Assembly (NCBI GenBank): GCA_026413225.1
Contig: CM048553.1
Span: 17,856,501-17,920,500, forward strand
Direction of reading: 5' to 3'
Source: Otis tarda
Taxonomy: Eukaryota > Chordata > Aves > Otidiformes > Otididae
DNA length: 64,000 bases
Of this stretch, positions 22,580-36,600 are shown one piece after another (the first letter of the stretch is position 1; each line of letters begins with the position of its first letter). The notes under the pieces were generated by a model. It was not told the origin of the DNA and did not search any database. It saw only the letters and a list, made by a program, of their open reading frames with translations. The position numbers were made by a program, and so were the translations under genes.

Positions 22580-25500
22580 TGTTTCTTTTTCTTTTGCTTC
22601 CTTCCTCCTCCTGCCCTTTCTCTTTCCTGCTTGTATATCTACAATTGCATGATAATGAACATTTTAAAACATTCCATATTCCACCCATTTTATGGACCTC
22701 GGTTATCCTCAGGAGATCCCCCACCACCCTGGCAGTCTGCTTTGCTGCTTCCTGCCCTCCTCACAGCCATCCTCCTACCCACATCTACTTCTACAAAATT
22801 CTCCTAAATTACCACTGTAGCGATGTATTTTTGTAATAGCTTTAATGACTTCTATTTACATGAAAATTTTAGGCATGAGATTTTAAAAGCCTAGAACCTG
22901 GGTAGTAACTATTTCCATGGTGTTTGGAGATGAGGGTGAATACCAGTACAGTACCACCAGCTAGCTCAGTAGCTAAATAAGTGAATGGCCTTATTCAAAA
23001 GCACTGCGCATCCAGTGCTCTACGAAGTCAAACAAAAGTATGCTAAAACTGCTTTTGTAGCAAGTGGAATAACTTACCCAGTGAGCAGCAGGATGAATTA
23101 ATAGCCCCTTTGAATAGAATTGAGTACGGAATCTTGGCATTCGAGTCAGTTCATTTGTCTGGTACACAATATATATTTTAAATTCCTCCGAAGGCAGTTG
23201 TGTGCTCACAGTATATGCCCTCTGGTGGGATAGAAAAGCCTCAGAGAGGGGGAATTAGAGCAGATCAGCCCCTGCTCTGCTGAACTAGTGCATTCCACAA
23301 GGTCAGCAGCCAGCCGGCCAGGGGAGAGCTTTGCTGGAGAGAAGCTAATACTTTCAGAGGTGTTCAAATAGGATTCCCCGCTCTGGGCAAACGATGAACC
23401 CATGTTATGAACACCACTGCTCCACTCACATGAATGTTGCAGATGAATTTCTTTGAATTTTTTGTTTTGAGTGCTAGATTTCTAAAGCTCCTGAGCTTTA
23501 AAGGCTCCTGAGCTTCATACTGAGATCTATCATCTTTTTTATCCATGAAGATAGCAACGACAGAAGCTCAGATCAAAGGGAAGTGTTTGTTTGAAGACAA
23601 GTGGGTCTCTCTCTAAATATGGATTATTTGAGCATGCAAGGAGTTAATTGCAAAAAAGTAATAAAAAAATTAAGGGCCTCTTGTGAGCCTAGCTGATGTG
23701 TAAATTCTATTTACCTGAGAAAATCTATAATGACATTCACCATTTTATTTGAAGAGAAATGCAGTCTGCATTTTTTTAATGAATGTTCCCAGACTTTCAC
23801 TGGAAGTAGGCTTTAAAAGAGATGCAAATGACAACCTATTTAATGGCTGTGTGCAGAAACAGAAGCTGCCCTCTTTGCACTGAAGATGTGTGAGAGTGTG
23901 AGATCTGCAGATCCAGAATAAGGCACTTGAAGTAACCCAAAATAATCAGTACCGTTATGCCCTGAGACACGGATGAAATAGTAAATGAGAGGAAAATTTT
24001 GAGCACTGGTGAGCCTATGAGAACATATCACAAATGACTAGGTAATTTAAATGCTTATATATAATACAAATTAGCAGTGCTGTTAGCTGTCCATCTGTAT
24101 ACATTTTGCATTCTCATTGCAGTGACTTTCATGTAGGGTTAACAATAATCAAATGTGGAGTACAGGTAACAAAGGAGACCCTCTCATTTATTGGAGACAT
24201 CTAGGAATGGATCTGCAGCTCTATCTCAAGCTGAGGATCTAGACTCCATTCCTTAGGGAACAAAATTATATGACGTTTCTCTGTTGTCTGCTGAGTACCT
24301 ACTGGGAATGATCACATGCTTGTAAAATCTAATTGTCATCTATGTGTTGAACTGGGCTGTGTTTCTATTGCTCTGCAAGAGAAGTCTCCAAAGCAACCAC
24401 AAGTATGACCAGCTCTTATTCTTTTTTTTTTGATCCAATGTATGAGAAGATAAACATCGGCTACTGTGATAGAAAGTCTGACCAGTGATGCCCATCAGTT
24501 GAGGTGCAGGAGAGGAGAGGCCGTGGTACTCTGCTACCAGTGTGACTTGGCCGTGAGCGCAATGTGTGACACTTAACATGTCTGAGTGCTCTGCTGTCCT
24601 CACACTTGTCTTCACTTGGTGTTTCACAAACTGTTCTTGGAGAGCCTGTGAATGGCTAATATGAGGCTTTCCTGGCAATGTTGAGACACATAAAATCTTG
24701 TATGGAAGCAAGCTGCTGTAGTGCCTGAAGGAGAAGACTTAGGGGATGCCTGGAGAAAAGGCAGACAAGTGTGATCTTCTGTTTAACCTTGGACCTAGGC
24801 TTCACAGATGGACTAGGAATGGTTATTGAGTCCAGCGGTCTTATGGCACAAGACAGTATATCCAAGTCTGATGTGTTGAGCTGCCTTACAGTCCTCATCT
24901 TGTGCTGTGTGTAAGCTGTCACTGTCCCTTCATGTTGCTCTCATTTGTAGCCCAGGTCTGGCTTAGTTTTCTAGCAGTTGCTTCCAGTGCTGAGCTACAC
25001 CCCAGTCTAGCCTGAAAAGCACCTTCATTTTACTTGAGGGACAAAGGAGTTGGTTAAATTATGCAAGTGAAAAGCAGAAACTAGAACCAGTTATGCCTAT
25101 TGATCCCTCAAGGGTCTGAAGCATAGCTGTGTATTTTACAGAAATATTTTTAAATGGTTCTTAAGAAAGTAGACCATAGTCTCATATGCATTATGAGCAA
25201 GTTCTGTAAGCCACCAGATCCAAGAGCTTGTAATTTTAGCAAAGCTTACTTTTTGAAGTATGTAATACAGCGAGGAGGAAGAACGAATTCTTTAATAGCC
25301 ATAATTATGAAGAATTAAATTAGCACTACAATTTCTAAGACAAATTTACATGCTGATGAAGAATGGAAAGATGTTGTCTAAGAAGAGTAGAGCTTTTCAT
25401 AAGGAGTAGTTTTCTACATTGTTTACAGTAGAAAGGCTAATGTATCAAATGATATTTACTTACAGTATTTTGTAATTAAATAATGAAAGACATTTGTGTC

Positions 25501-28220
25501 CAAATCAAGGGCTCTGGAGAAAGTGAACTATTTGCCTACCACGAATATGGCATAAACAGCAGTTGAAGTTTGTCCACCTATGTAGGCCAATCCCTGTTCT
25601 TCATGAAAAGCGCTTTGGGCAAAGGGCTAGTTTGACACAAACAAGAACGCTTTTGGGGATGGAAGTTTCCTTGTGAGGTTCAGATAGACCCCTTAACTCA
25701 ACTAGAAATACTGATTCATTTCACAGTTGGGGATTAAGTAATGGAATTATTTTTAACCATTATTAACAGCAGCTGCTTTGCCTAAGGATTAGGCTCCAGG
25801 TTGTCAGACGCATTAAAGGTAATATATCCCATTTCAAATATCTTTTGAGCTGTTTATTTCAAGTATCTCAGGTCTTTCACTAATCAATATTTTAAGCTGC
25901 ATTTTATTTCCCCCCATGCCTCCCCACTTCTCACATTTTTCAAAAAGAGGATGCAGTAACAAAAATATAAGCTTAGATCCGTTTCATAAAATGCTCTTTG
26001 AAGAACAAAACAGGATCATACTTCCAAAGATGTTTAGCAGTATTTGACTTGCATTGAACTCTACAGTACTTATGAAGTCAAAACCTTTTACAGGTTTATA
26101 TCTTTGCAAGTCTGAAGTATAAAGCAGTGCCATATTGCATCTTAAGCTCCTCTTTTTCTCTCCAAGCTTACTATTCACCTCTTTTATGAAATTTTTAATA
26201 AAGTTCAGTTTTCCTCATTGCCTGAAGGTATTATTCTTGTAGAGCCAGCAGATAGTTATAACAGAATTGTTCAGATTTCACATATTCTAGAAAGAACATT
26301 TAAAAAATCCTCTTCCTTTACACAGCCATGAATTGAGCTTTGAAAAGTATGTCGTTTCATCTTGCAGCAATGACAAACTGTGTCTTCTTAAAAACGACAG
26401 CAGCAGACAGCTTGTAACAAATACTTATTTTTTTCCTTTCAGTAAAAAGTACAATATCTGAAGGTCAAATTCTGCTGTCATTTACAGTGATATAAATTTG
26501 GGGTTACTTCGTCGATTTGGGGATATTTATGGTGTTACACATTTTCATAATGCAAATGAGTAAAATTTTACTCTGCAAAATCTAAATATGTCTGGTATAT
26601 TATTACTGTTTTGACATTTGTGCTTCTTATCTTCACAACTACTGCTGCTAAAGTTTTAGAAGCTATCCTTGTGTAATTTGCCTCTTGGGAATAGCAAACA
26701 AAATACTGTGACTGTATCATATTAATGTGCTTATGCAATGGCATATTTATAGCCAGACACCTCTTGTGATTTTTTTTTCCATATCCGTAAGGGAGAAAAC
26801 AAAAATACCCTTAGTTTATGCATGTTCTTTTAAAATTCTAGCAAAGAAGGTTATTATTCTTTCTAGAGATTCTGAAAAAATGACTTTGTGGAAATGTTTT
26901 CATGACACACGTTTACCAGTGTGCAAAGCCTGGAATATAACTGACAAAGATAACTGAACTGAAGCATTTTCAGGCCCATGTCTATCATTTTGGGTATTTA
27001 TTCAGGCAGAAAATATACCACTGTGGTTTTGGTCAATGAGTTTCAACAACCTAATCTGACAGATTAGGTGTGATTTACTAGAGTGAGTCCTCCAAGAAAT
27101 AAGCTCTCAGGATTTAAGACGGAGTTTAATTGGGTGTCTCAGCACAGGACCACCACTTCATGACAATCCCCATAAGCACCCAGCTCTGTTGCTGTACAAG
27201 TCCTAGTGAAAAATCAGACTTCCTTAGAAGTCAGTGCCATCTAGACACTTTTTCCAGCTATAAACCATGGCTTTTTCACTCTTGTATTCAACTCAGGTCT
27301 GGTACTGGACATTATCCAAGGAAGTTTATCTGGGAAGCTTTATTGAGAAAGAAATTTGACATTCAGGAACTCTTTCAGTTTACACTGCTAGATCATTTCT
27401 GCTTGACTGAAATAAAGGAGTCATCTCTGCTTCAGAGTTTTTTCACTGAGGTGAGGGAGAAGAGTGTACAGCAACATAGAGCATCTCAAGATCAGAAGCT
27501 CCTGGATTTTGCTATTTAAAACAGAGAATTAATTCTTAGGCTGAGAATTCTGAAGTAGAAAATTATTGGATGAATAACTGAGATGGATGAAAACTTAGGC
27601 AATTAAGTGTCTTAAGTGTTCTTTTTTTACTTTAGTTTGAACTAAAATGTTTTGGTTACTATAACATATAAGCATGAGAGCTTATTATGTTCAGCATGAG
27701 AAGCTTAATATCAAAGCTTCTGTAAATGCTGGAAAGGTTCATGAGGAAAAACATCTGTCAGTTCTTGTTCTCCAAAAAGTAGCAAAAAAAAAAATCAAAG
27801 AACCTGCTGAATAGTTTTCTAAGTAAACTACTGTTGTTTTCTAAAAAAAGAAAAAACAAAACAACAAACCCAAGAAACAGAGACAATTGAGCTGTATGAA
27901 ATAAAAATGATCACTGAATCCACAGAAGTCTTTGAGAGCACCTAAGCAGAGGTATTTAAAGGTCAAGTCACTCTGCTGCAGATAAAGATAGAAATGCAGC
28001 CCTAAACTAAGCAGGGAGTTGGGCAGCCGCGTCACTGTGACAACAGAAACGTTGGAGTCTGTTTGTCACACTGAGTAATCTAACAGGGGGCAGAGGGCAG
28101 TTTCAGGGGCCATTATAAGTCTTCAACCAAAGATGTACCCATTAAAGAGCCCAAGTTCAGTGTCATACAGATAACTTTAAAATATCCTGAAATCAAATGT
28201 TAGTACTAGAAATTTGCCAA
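22580..28220. other. Intergenic DNA, nothing recognised
   Basis: AT-rich intergenic sequence between the ACBD5 promoter and the first solo LTR. A T-rich run at 22559-22578 marks the edge of the island. I saw no gene, RNA gene or recognisable repeat. Short open frames (up to about 129 codons at 27130-27519) lack any recognised family signature. Confidence 0.6.
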
Positions 28221-29355
28221 TGTTCTGGTTTTGTTAGAGAGGGGGGGCCTAAGGTGGTAGCTTCTGTGGGAAACTGCTAGAAGTTGCTCCCCTTTGTTCA
28301 GTGGACTCGGCCGGGCCTAGGGCGGACCTGCTGCTGGCCAAGGCCGAGCCAATTGGTAGCAGAACGTCCCGTGATAACGCCTCTGTGATAACGTATTTAA
28401 GAAGGGGAAAACAGAAAAAAAATAAAGGAGAGAAGATGTGAAGCAGCTGAGCGGGGGGCAGAGAGGGGGAGGCGCGAGCCTCGTGGGCCTTGCAGGCCTC
28501 ACCCTCTGGCCTCCCGCCGGGCAGCCGACTGGGCCCAACTCGGCCCAGCCTGGCTGCAAGAAGTGGAGAGGAGATGAGAAGTGAATAAGATGTAAAAAGG
28601 ATCCTGAGAGGCGTCTGCCAGCCTGTTGTGAGGAACGGCTGCAGACGCCAAGGTCAGTGAAGAAGGAGGGGGAGGAGTAATGTGGCTCCTGGCCAAGATT
28701 CCTCTGCAACTCGTGGTGAAGACCATGGTGGAGCGGGTTGTCCCCCTGCAGCCCATGGAGGACCACGGAGGGGCAGAGATCCACCTGCAGCCCGTGGAGG
28801 ACCCCACGCCGGAGCAGGTGGAGGCCTGAAGGAGGCTGTGGCTCGTGGAGGGCCCGCTGGGGCAGCTGTTCTAGAGGGACTGCACCCCGTGGAGGAGATG
28901 ACCCACGCCGGAGCAGTTTCACGAAGGACTGTGGCCCGTGGGAGGGACCCCACGATGGAGCAGGGGAGGAATGCGAGGAGTTCTTCCCCCGACGATGACA
29001 CAGCGGCATAAAACAACGCGTGATGAACTGACCGCGACCCCCATTCCCTTTTCCCCCCCCATGCCGCTCGGGAGGGGAAGGTAGTAGAGATAATGTTAAG
29101 CCCGGGAAGAGGGAGGGGTGGGGGGAGGTTATCTTGTTCCCTGTCTCATTCTCCTGCTAATTTTAGAAATAAATGAATAGTTTTCCCCAAGTCGAGTCTG
29201 TTTTGCCCGTGACGGTAACTTTAAGGATTCCTCCCCGTCCTTATCTCAAACCTTGAGCCGTTTTTCCTATATCATCTCCTCCTATTCTCTCGGAGGGTGG
29301 GGGGAGCAAGAGAGAGACTGCGTAGTCTGGTCCCGATCGGGGCTGAACTACGACA
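28221..29355 (+). mobile_element. Solo LTR of a bird endogenous retrovirus (ERVL-like), 1,135 bp
   Basis: Begins TGTTCTGGTTTTG and ends GGGGCTGAACTACGACA, with imperfect terminal inverted repeats (the 3' end reversed reads TGTCGTAGTTCAG). It is flanked by GCCAA (28216-28220) and GCCAC (29356-29360), a 5-bp target duplication with one mismatch. A TATTTAA box is at 28394-28400. AATAAA signals are at 28421 and 29168. It is much more GC-rich than its surroundings, and a minisatellite occupies 28704-28975. The 3' part (TTATCTCAAACC, AGAGAGACTGCGTAGTC) shares its layout with the LTR at 61.9 kb. There is no internal gag, pol or env, so this is a recombination product. The long open frames inside it are not genes. 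Exact family name not assigned. Confidence 0.85.
28704..28975 (+). repeat. Degenerate minisatellite inside the LTR
   Basis: Six diverged units starting at 28704, 28746, 28785, 28836, 28880 and 28929, so the period is 39-51 bases. Each opens with CTGYRGCYCGTGGAGG-like sequence and most contain a GGAGCAG or GGGGCAG box. It lies in the middle of the LTR, downstream of the TATA-like box. Confidence 0.75.
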
Positions 29356-29579
29356 GCCACACAAAAGAAATGGAACAACAAAATATGCCCTGTTTCTTCC
29401 ATTTGTTTGCCTAGCTTTTATTATCAGTTTTTAATCTCTCTGTAGCTTTGTTTGCTGGATTACAGAGCTCACTATTATCCTCCTGAAGGGTTCTCCAACA
29501 ATCCTACAAATCCCTATAAATAGAAATCAAGCAACCCCATTATTTCTTTTATTTAGAATTGAATTCACTGATGCTTTTA

Positions 29580-30620
29580 CTCCAGTGAATTAATTCTTTC
29601 ATTCTTATGTCTTTCCAACATCTTAACATCTTTCTTGAATCATAGCTATTACTGCTACTGCATTACAATGCCACAGGAATACTTGTATCAATGTCAGAGG
29701 CAATAGAGGACTGAGGTATTGCCTTCTTCAAACTCAATATTCTCTTTCATATGCCCAGAATTCATTGACCCTTTTGGATGCAGAGGTGGATGAAAGCCTT
29801 AAAGCACAGACTCCTCATACCCTACTTGTAGCTGATGACTCACGTTATCAGTGTGTACTCTTAAAGCTTTTGTTTGTAGTGATGGAACAATATGTGGTTG
29901 TATTCAGTTACGCTGTTTTTGCAACTAGCTTATCAAATTATTCTATCATGTCAGTCTGATCTTTTATTATTTGTTACTTTCCTAATCACTGGGCTCTCTG
30001 CAAATCTTATCAGCAGTGATTTTATTGTTTTCTTGTAGATTCTTCACAATAAGTTAAACAACACGGAGTCAAGGTTGGTACACCCTTTATGAGCACATTT
30101 GAAGACTGTCAGCCATTTTAAAATTTAATATGCACCATAATGATTTTCTAGTACAATAATAATTTATTTTTTAAATTTTTACTGCAGTTTCTGAATCAAA
30201 ATTTTACGCAGTCAGCTGTTTTACAGAAGTATAAATGCATTTCTACAACATAGTTACATTTATCTATGAAACGTGTATTCTCACAGAAAAGCATATTGAG
30301 TTATCCTGAATATATGTACACTTCTCCATACACTCCTATTGATTTGCATTAATTACGTTAACCTTCTTTAATTCTTTCTTAATGGAATCTCCTACTAGTC
30401 ATTCTGTCATATATTTGGGATCAATATTAGGTTGATAGGACTATCATACCTAATATACCTTTTTTAATATTGGCACAACCTTTGCTTTCTTTCAGTGCTC
30501 TGGAACTTCTCCAATGTTTGAAAACTGACTCAGAGTGAATATTAAGAGTCCATAATGCTCTTTGCTGGCTCATTTAAAACTCTTGGATGTGATTAATGTG
30601 TACATGCTGATTTAAGAAGA
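29580..30620 (-). mobile_element. Ancient CR1-type LINE reverse-transcriptase fossil
   Basis: Strongly decayed non-LTR element, recognisable in three blocks on the minus strand. At 30440-30620, AAATCAGCATGTAC and AAGAGTTTTAAATGAGC lead to a peptide reading GEVPEH, stop, KKAKVVPILKK, which is the RT PIFKKG block. At 29985-30100, CTTGACTCCGTGTTGTTTAA is followed by AAAATCACTGCTGATAAG and TTTGCAGAGAGCCC, where FADD would stand. At 29590-29720, AGAATATTGAGTTTGAAGAA is followed by ATTCAAGAAAGATGTT. The order and spacing match old amniote CR1 elements and not the young bird CR1 at 1.4 kb. Boundaries are approximate. Confidence 0.65.
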
Positions 30621-33600
30621 TCTAAATTTAGAACCTGCAGATAATGAGATGTCCCTTGGTTTTCCTTTTAATGTAAATTTTTAAAAAATGGGTTTTAAAC
30701 ACTGTGATTAAAGATCTTTTTTTGTTGCTCTGTTCACTTTCCTGGTATTTTACTCTTTCACTGTTGAAATCCTGCAGCTGGAAGAGCCTCTGAATTTCTA
30801 AAGATTTTTTTTTAAAAAAGGGAGCTACACATTTCTTTTTGCAGATTACCTTTGACTTGTATGAACCCTTTGGATAAACGTCTGTCAGCTGCCTAAGCAA
30901 ATAATGCATTATAAGCAGCTCAACCCTGTTTGTAACCTCTGCAGGACGGGGTGGTTGTTTGTTTTTCACTTAATAACTTTTGGTGTGCTTTCTCATTCTA
31001 TTGCATGTTAGTTCTAAAGAAAAAAAATTCTTAAAAGCTGAAGCTTTTTATTAGTAGGGTTGTCTATCCTAAAGTCTAAATTTCTATGTCATGATAAATG
31101 TACTGTGGACACTATTTATTGACCTCCTTTTTCAAAAAGTTTTAAAAATATTTAAATCTTTGCAGAAAGTACACAAACATATTTCTGTTTTATAACAGAG
31201 GAAACAATGCAAAGACCAACTATGTACACATATATTTGCATATACATAATATATAAGGTAGTGATGTTATATATATGAGAGGAACGAGAGACATTCACAA
31301 TACAGAGACTAAACCACTGTAACCACAGCCCAAATGTGTCTTTTGAAGACAAAAGAGCAGTTGTGGTGACTAAATCTGTGATTATGCACAAGTTCAAGCT
31401 CAGTATTTGAGTATCTCTCCGATTTCACAATAGTAACATTAAGTCCTGTGTACATTTACAAGATGGAGCCCTTGGCTGTCAAGGCCTGTCTCCAGCCTTG
31501 TGCTTTTCTTCTGCCACCTGCCATTACCCTTATTTTTTGACTCAGATTTGCATCCACAGTAGGACTCACAGATTGGCATTTTCTAAATCATTGTGAAGGA
31601 GTTTCATGTGTGCTGGATGCTGTCATCTGCATCACTAAAATATCATTGTGGTATACTTCATTAAAGAATCTCTGTGGCATAACTGGTATAGAGAATCGAT
31701 GAAACCAGAATAAATATACACAAAATTATAAAACAATTACATTTTTTACTTCAGATATTGAAAATATGAAGTTGTCTTAACACATCTTGGAATGGGAAAT
31801 TTGGGGGTACAAAGAAGCAGGGTAAGTCCCCAAATCAATGGATCTGGATATTTTACATTCCTGAAAAGAGGTACAGAAAAGAGGCTGGGAATGGCTTGAG
31901 AAAATTCATTTAAAGCAGTTGTATTAAGAGTAAATGAAGGCTCATGCCTGCCTTAGAAAGCAGGTCTGTGGTGCCTGCTCAGTCATTTCAAATGGACCAT
32001 CTTTATTTACTTCCTCTGGTCTGCATCTCCTTCTCATGTACCTCAAATTATGTGCTTCCTAGTGGGCCCCACCGTAGTCAGAGTAGTTTGTTAACACACT
32101 GAAGCTCTCTAAAATGCATACCATGTGTGCACAAAATGTCTTCATTTATCAGATTAGCTTACAAATCAGGCAATATTCAAAAGAGCAGAATGATGCTAGA
32201 ACAAGGGTGTCAACTCTGTAGAGAAACTGAATTCTCTCTTTAGTCAAGGGCTGGGAATTAAAAACAAAATAGACAAAAAGTACTAATTTTCAAGTTTTAC
32301 TCCCTTTTAATTGACAGAGTTAAATTACATTTTAATAAAGTAAATACATTTTTAAACATCTTTCCATGAACACCGGCTGCATTCACACATTCTCTGCCAG
32401 CTGCTTCTGAGATGGATGAAGAGGTGACCATCTCCTGCACATCCACAGCTGCCCTGATTGCTGCCCTCTGATCTGCCTCTGCAACTGCTCTCATCAATGC
32501 TCCTCTACTCATTTTAGCCAGAGTAAACCAGGTTCAGTTAAACAGTTTAAAGATGCTGACCAAGTCCTCGCTACAGATTTGTCTTGGTGGGGCTGTGTGA
32601 GGATGGCCAAGCCTTGGCTACAAAACTGTGCCAGCACAAGCCTCTTGCACGGATGCAGATGTTTTAGCAAACCTCCATGGTCATGGCACAGTTGGTATTG
32701 TCACCGGGGTTAGTTACACCATCCTGTAGTGAAGAACCAGACTCCCACAACTGAGCTGAAGCACTTTGGCAATACAGTAACAGGCACTTCTGTCCTGCTG
32801 GAGCACAGTTTTTGTTTTATTGATGTCCTTGTATTTATGAAGTAGACATGATTCACACCCACACAGAAGTCAGGTGTGTCCTAAACATCTGAATTAGGTA
32901 GGTAGATAGGATCAATTCTTTCATCTCACTGTGACACAGTTTCATTCATGTAATGTGGTCCTCCCTGAATAATAGATGTGGTGATATGTTTTATAATAAA
33001 CAGCTTTCTGTCCTTTACTGGTATGATGTTGAGAAATGGTTGAGCAAAACCAAATAACTTTAATTGGTAAGAGAAGGTGTGCTAAGTTATCCTGGATTAA
33101 TTATTGAGTAATATAATCAAATATCAAAACAGATTTGTAAATGTCAGGAATAGTGAGAAGGAAGAAATACCATTTGTATCAACCCTCCAGATAGAGAGTC
33201 TTACATATTGCCTTTGTGTCCTGAACTTAGCTTTCAGACTAGTGATTTAGATGAAAACAAACCCTCTTGGGACAAAATCTCTTCCTACTAAGCAAAAGAG
33301 AAGATTAAGAAATGCAAGTTATATCAGATACACCTTGCAGTTTTAGCCACTAGTGTGTAAAAGAACTGGTGTATTGCTTTAATAAATATGTGCCAGCGGA
33401 GGGCAAAACATGTTCTTTCATTATTTTGAGTTTTCCTACACAAATTCAGAAGGTAAATGATATGAGAGATCTGCTTTGGAGGAGGCAAACACACGAGACC
33501 AGCCTGCTATTGTGAGATTTCTGACATATGTTAAGGCATGAATTAGAAATTGATATAATTGTTTAGGTATTACCCTGCACGGGAAAACCTCTGTAACACA

Positions 33601-36600
33601 ATGAATAAGCCTTTTTGCTTATTTTATCTTTTGTAGCTTGTGAGCTACTTTGAGACAAAATACTTTATTTTATTTTATTAAAAACTTTCACACAAAAATG
33701 GTTATGCATTGGACAACATAATTTATACAATTTATTTTATGAATAAGCCCTAGCAATGGATTAAACATTAATTGTTCGATTGTTGCTGTGACCCTTATTC
33801 CTGGGCACTTATAAATAAATATATTCCCCCGTGGCTTCACTAAACCTTTGAAAAGTACATTTGTATGCAAATCTATGAAAAGTCATATGGCAATGTCATC
33901 CTTAGTATTGCACAAGTTGTGCAGTACCATAGCAGACTGTGGAACACTGACAGCTGATGTATTGGAAGCTCCGGGCCATTTTCAGTGGGGACATCTAAAA
34001 TCTGAGAGCATAAAAAGCTGAACTATGAAGTACAGAGGACAATTTTGCCATATGCAAGAGATGGACTGGATGACCTGGCAGGCCTTCCTATTAATGTCTT
34101 CTGGTGATATACACAATATTCTCATAGTCACTTGCTAACTCTTACTAATATTGCCCAAGGAGTAAAATAAGTGATCCTCTGATCCAGAAAATGCAGCTGC
34201 TTACCACGTGCAAAGGGAATGATTAGTAGCTACAAGCCTAACACCTGTGTGTGATGGCCAGTAGTGACCATGCTGGAAGGCAGCAGGGTTGTGACTGACT
34301 CACTGTAACTTTAACCAACACCACTGGCTTTCAGTTGAACTGCAGCAATAGAATAACTCAAGCTATAGGCTTGTGTTACAGGTTGATGTGGTTTATATCT
34401 ACCACAGAACTGTAATGGAAAAACACTTTATAGCAATTTTATTGTTCTAATAGACTATCATAGCATGAGGCTATTGTAAATAACAGTAAGAGTTAACTGA
34501 AATTAGGCTTTTTCAGTCATGAAGACATAATGTCTTTGAATGAGGTACCATATGTCAGATTTGCTGTTCTTTTCCTATGCAGAGCAAGAAATCATTTGAA
34601 TACTGAATTCTTTCACATCTGAAATGAGATAAGGAACCTTTCAGGCCATACAATAAAACCAATTAAAAATTATGTATATTAGCCGTTTGAGCAAAGATAT
34701 TAAGCTCAATGCTTTTTGACAATTTTTTTTTTTTTCTACTGGAAACCACAAGAGTTTTCAAAAGAGAGTTTGTTTCAACAAATTTCTAGGATAAAAAAAA
34801 GGCCTGCCCCTTTTATTAGCCTGAATGATGATACCCAGCCAAGCATCACGCTGTCTATAAGACCATAGGATGATGGCACTCACTAGATAATTAACTGCTT
34901 AATATATTGTTTCAACCTGCTAAGAGTTCAGTGTGCAGCTGACATCAGTACCAACATCAGGATTGGCTTCTCAGATCTTCAGCAAATGACCTTTACGTAG
35001 CAGGAGTAACTGGCAATGATTGTAGACCGTAGTCTAGAGTTTTGTGTGAATTTTGTAGCTATTGTAAGAAAATGAGAGAAAGTAAGTTCCTGAATCCAAG
35101 TCTATGTCCTATGTGGGAAGTGCCTCTATTTTTTTAATGCTATCCTCAGCCTGCCTGTTCTCTGCCATGATCAGCCCTTCCTGTTATACCACATACCTAA
35201 ACAATCTGCCTCTCATCATGGTTCCTCTTGACCTATTCTTCTTCTCCTCCATTTTCACACCTGTATGTGTCCCTTCTTTCTGGCTCCTGCAAACCTCTCC
35301 ACTATCTCTTGTCCCAGAATTCATCCTACTGTTACATTCCAGGTGCCAAGGGATACAATCCCTCTATAGCATATCCATCACAGTGATATCGTGAGTTCAA
35401 AAAAAATAAATGCAGAGAAAATCTCTTGGCCCTTGCAGTGCACAGTGAAACATCATCAGCGTAGCCCAGTTCCTCAGTGGATGTTTCTTAACTCTTAAAT
35501 ACTCTACTGAGAGTATACAAATGTATTGCTTTTAGAAACTTAAGAATTAACCAAATTTTGTCAGGTTTTCTCAGGAAGAGCAGGAGGTATGGCCCTGAAA
35601 CTACTTTCTGCCAATTTGAAAGTCCACATTCAAGATATAGAGTTGCCGGGGGCTGAACCTCTTGGCTGAAATATTTGTAATGGATTCAATAGAAGGCATT
35701 TCTTCTTGTTTCCATCTCACAAATTCCCTGAAGGGGAAAAAGAAAATCCTAAATACAAATATGTGCTACTAAGGCTAAATTATGACTGACAAGTTATAAG
35801 CAATTGAAAGTAAAGCATTAGAAGGGGAAACTTCACTACAAATTGCACATACAGTACAGTGAGGTGTCTATACTGTATCTTCCATGTAAAACAGTATCTT
35901 CATCTCTTTTGGAGTCATAACAGTATCAAATAAATATCTTTTTGTCCTTAGTGTATAAGCAAAGATATCTAATTAAGAGACATCTTCCAATTGACATAAA
36001 AAGATAGATAAGCTCCACCTCAAACATCAAAGAAATTTTGAGAAGTACAAACATGTCAGATACAGAGTGAAGGGTCAGACATTTAAAGATAAGTGATGGC
36101 AAGTATAATTAACCCACTTCACTCTCAGAATTATTTTAAAGAACGTTATAAACTTTTAAAATACTGAGTAAGTATGTATTTATTACATGACTGTTTAAAA
36201 GTCCCCAACCCTTTAGGAAACACACTGGCCAGAAAAATACTGTTGCATTATTATGGTTATGACCAAAGAAATTGAAACATTCACAGCCGATTTTGACATC
36301 AAATAGTTGAGCACAGCAGGAAGCTGCCATTGGTAATTTACATATTCACTTCTAATTGTGCCTGTGCATCATAGAGATTGTTCATATTTGCATTTGCTGC
36401 CCTCTGAACCAAGTCATTTTCCAGTGGCAAATATTCACTTTCACTGCAGGTAACTTTCATTAGTGGTAATTAAAGGACAATTTTTACTGCATTATGCTAC
36501 AGGAAACAATAAATGGTTGCTGAGATTGATTAATATCTAAACTAAGTTTGAGATGTAATCAGTCTCATAGGCATGAGAGATTGTTTCCGTTATGTAACGA

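Noticed and set aside
28317..29016. 230-codon minus-strand frame, the longest in the window
   Set aside because: It lies inside the GC-rich solo LTR and its minisatellite. Pro/Ser/Arg/Leu-rich, no retroviral or cellular domain.
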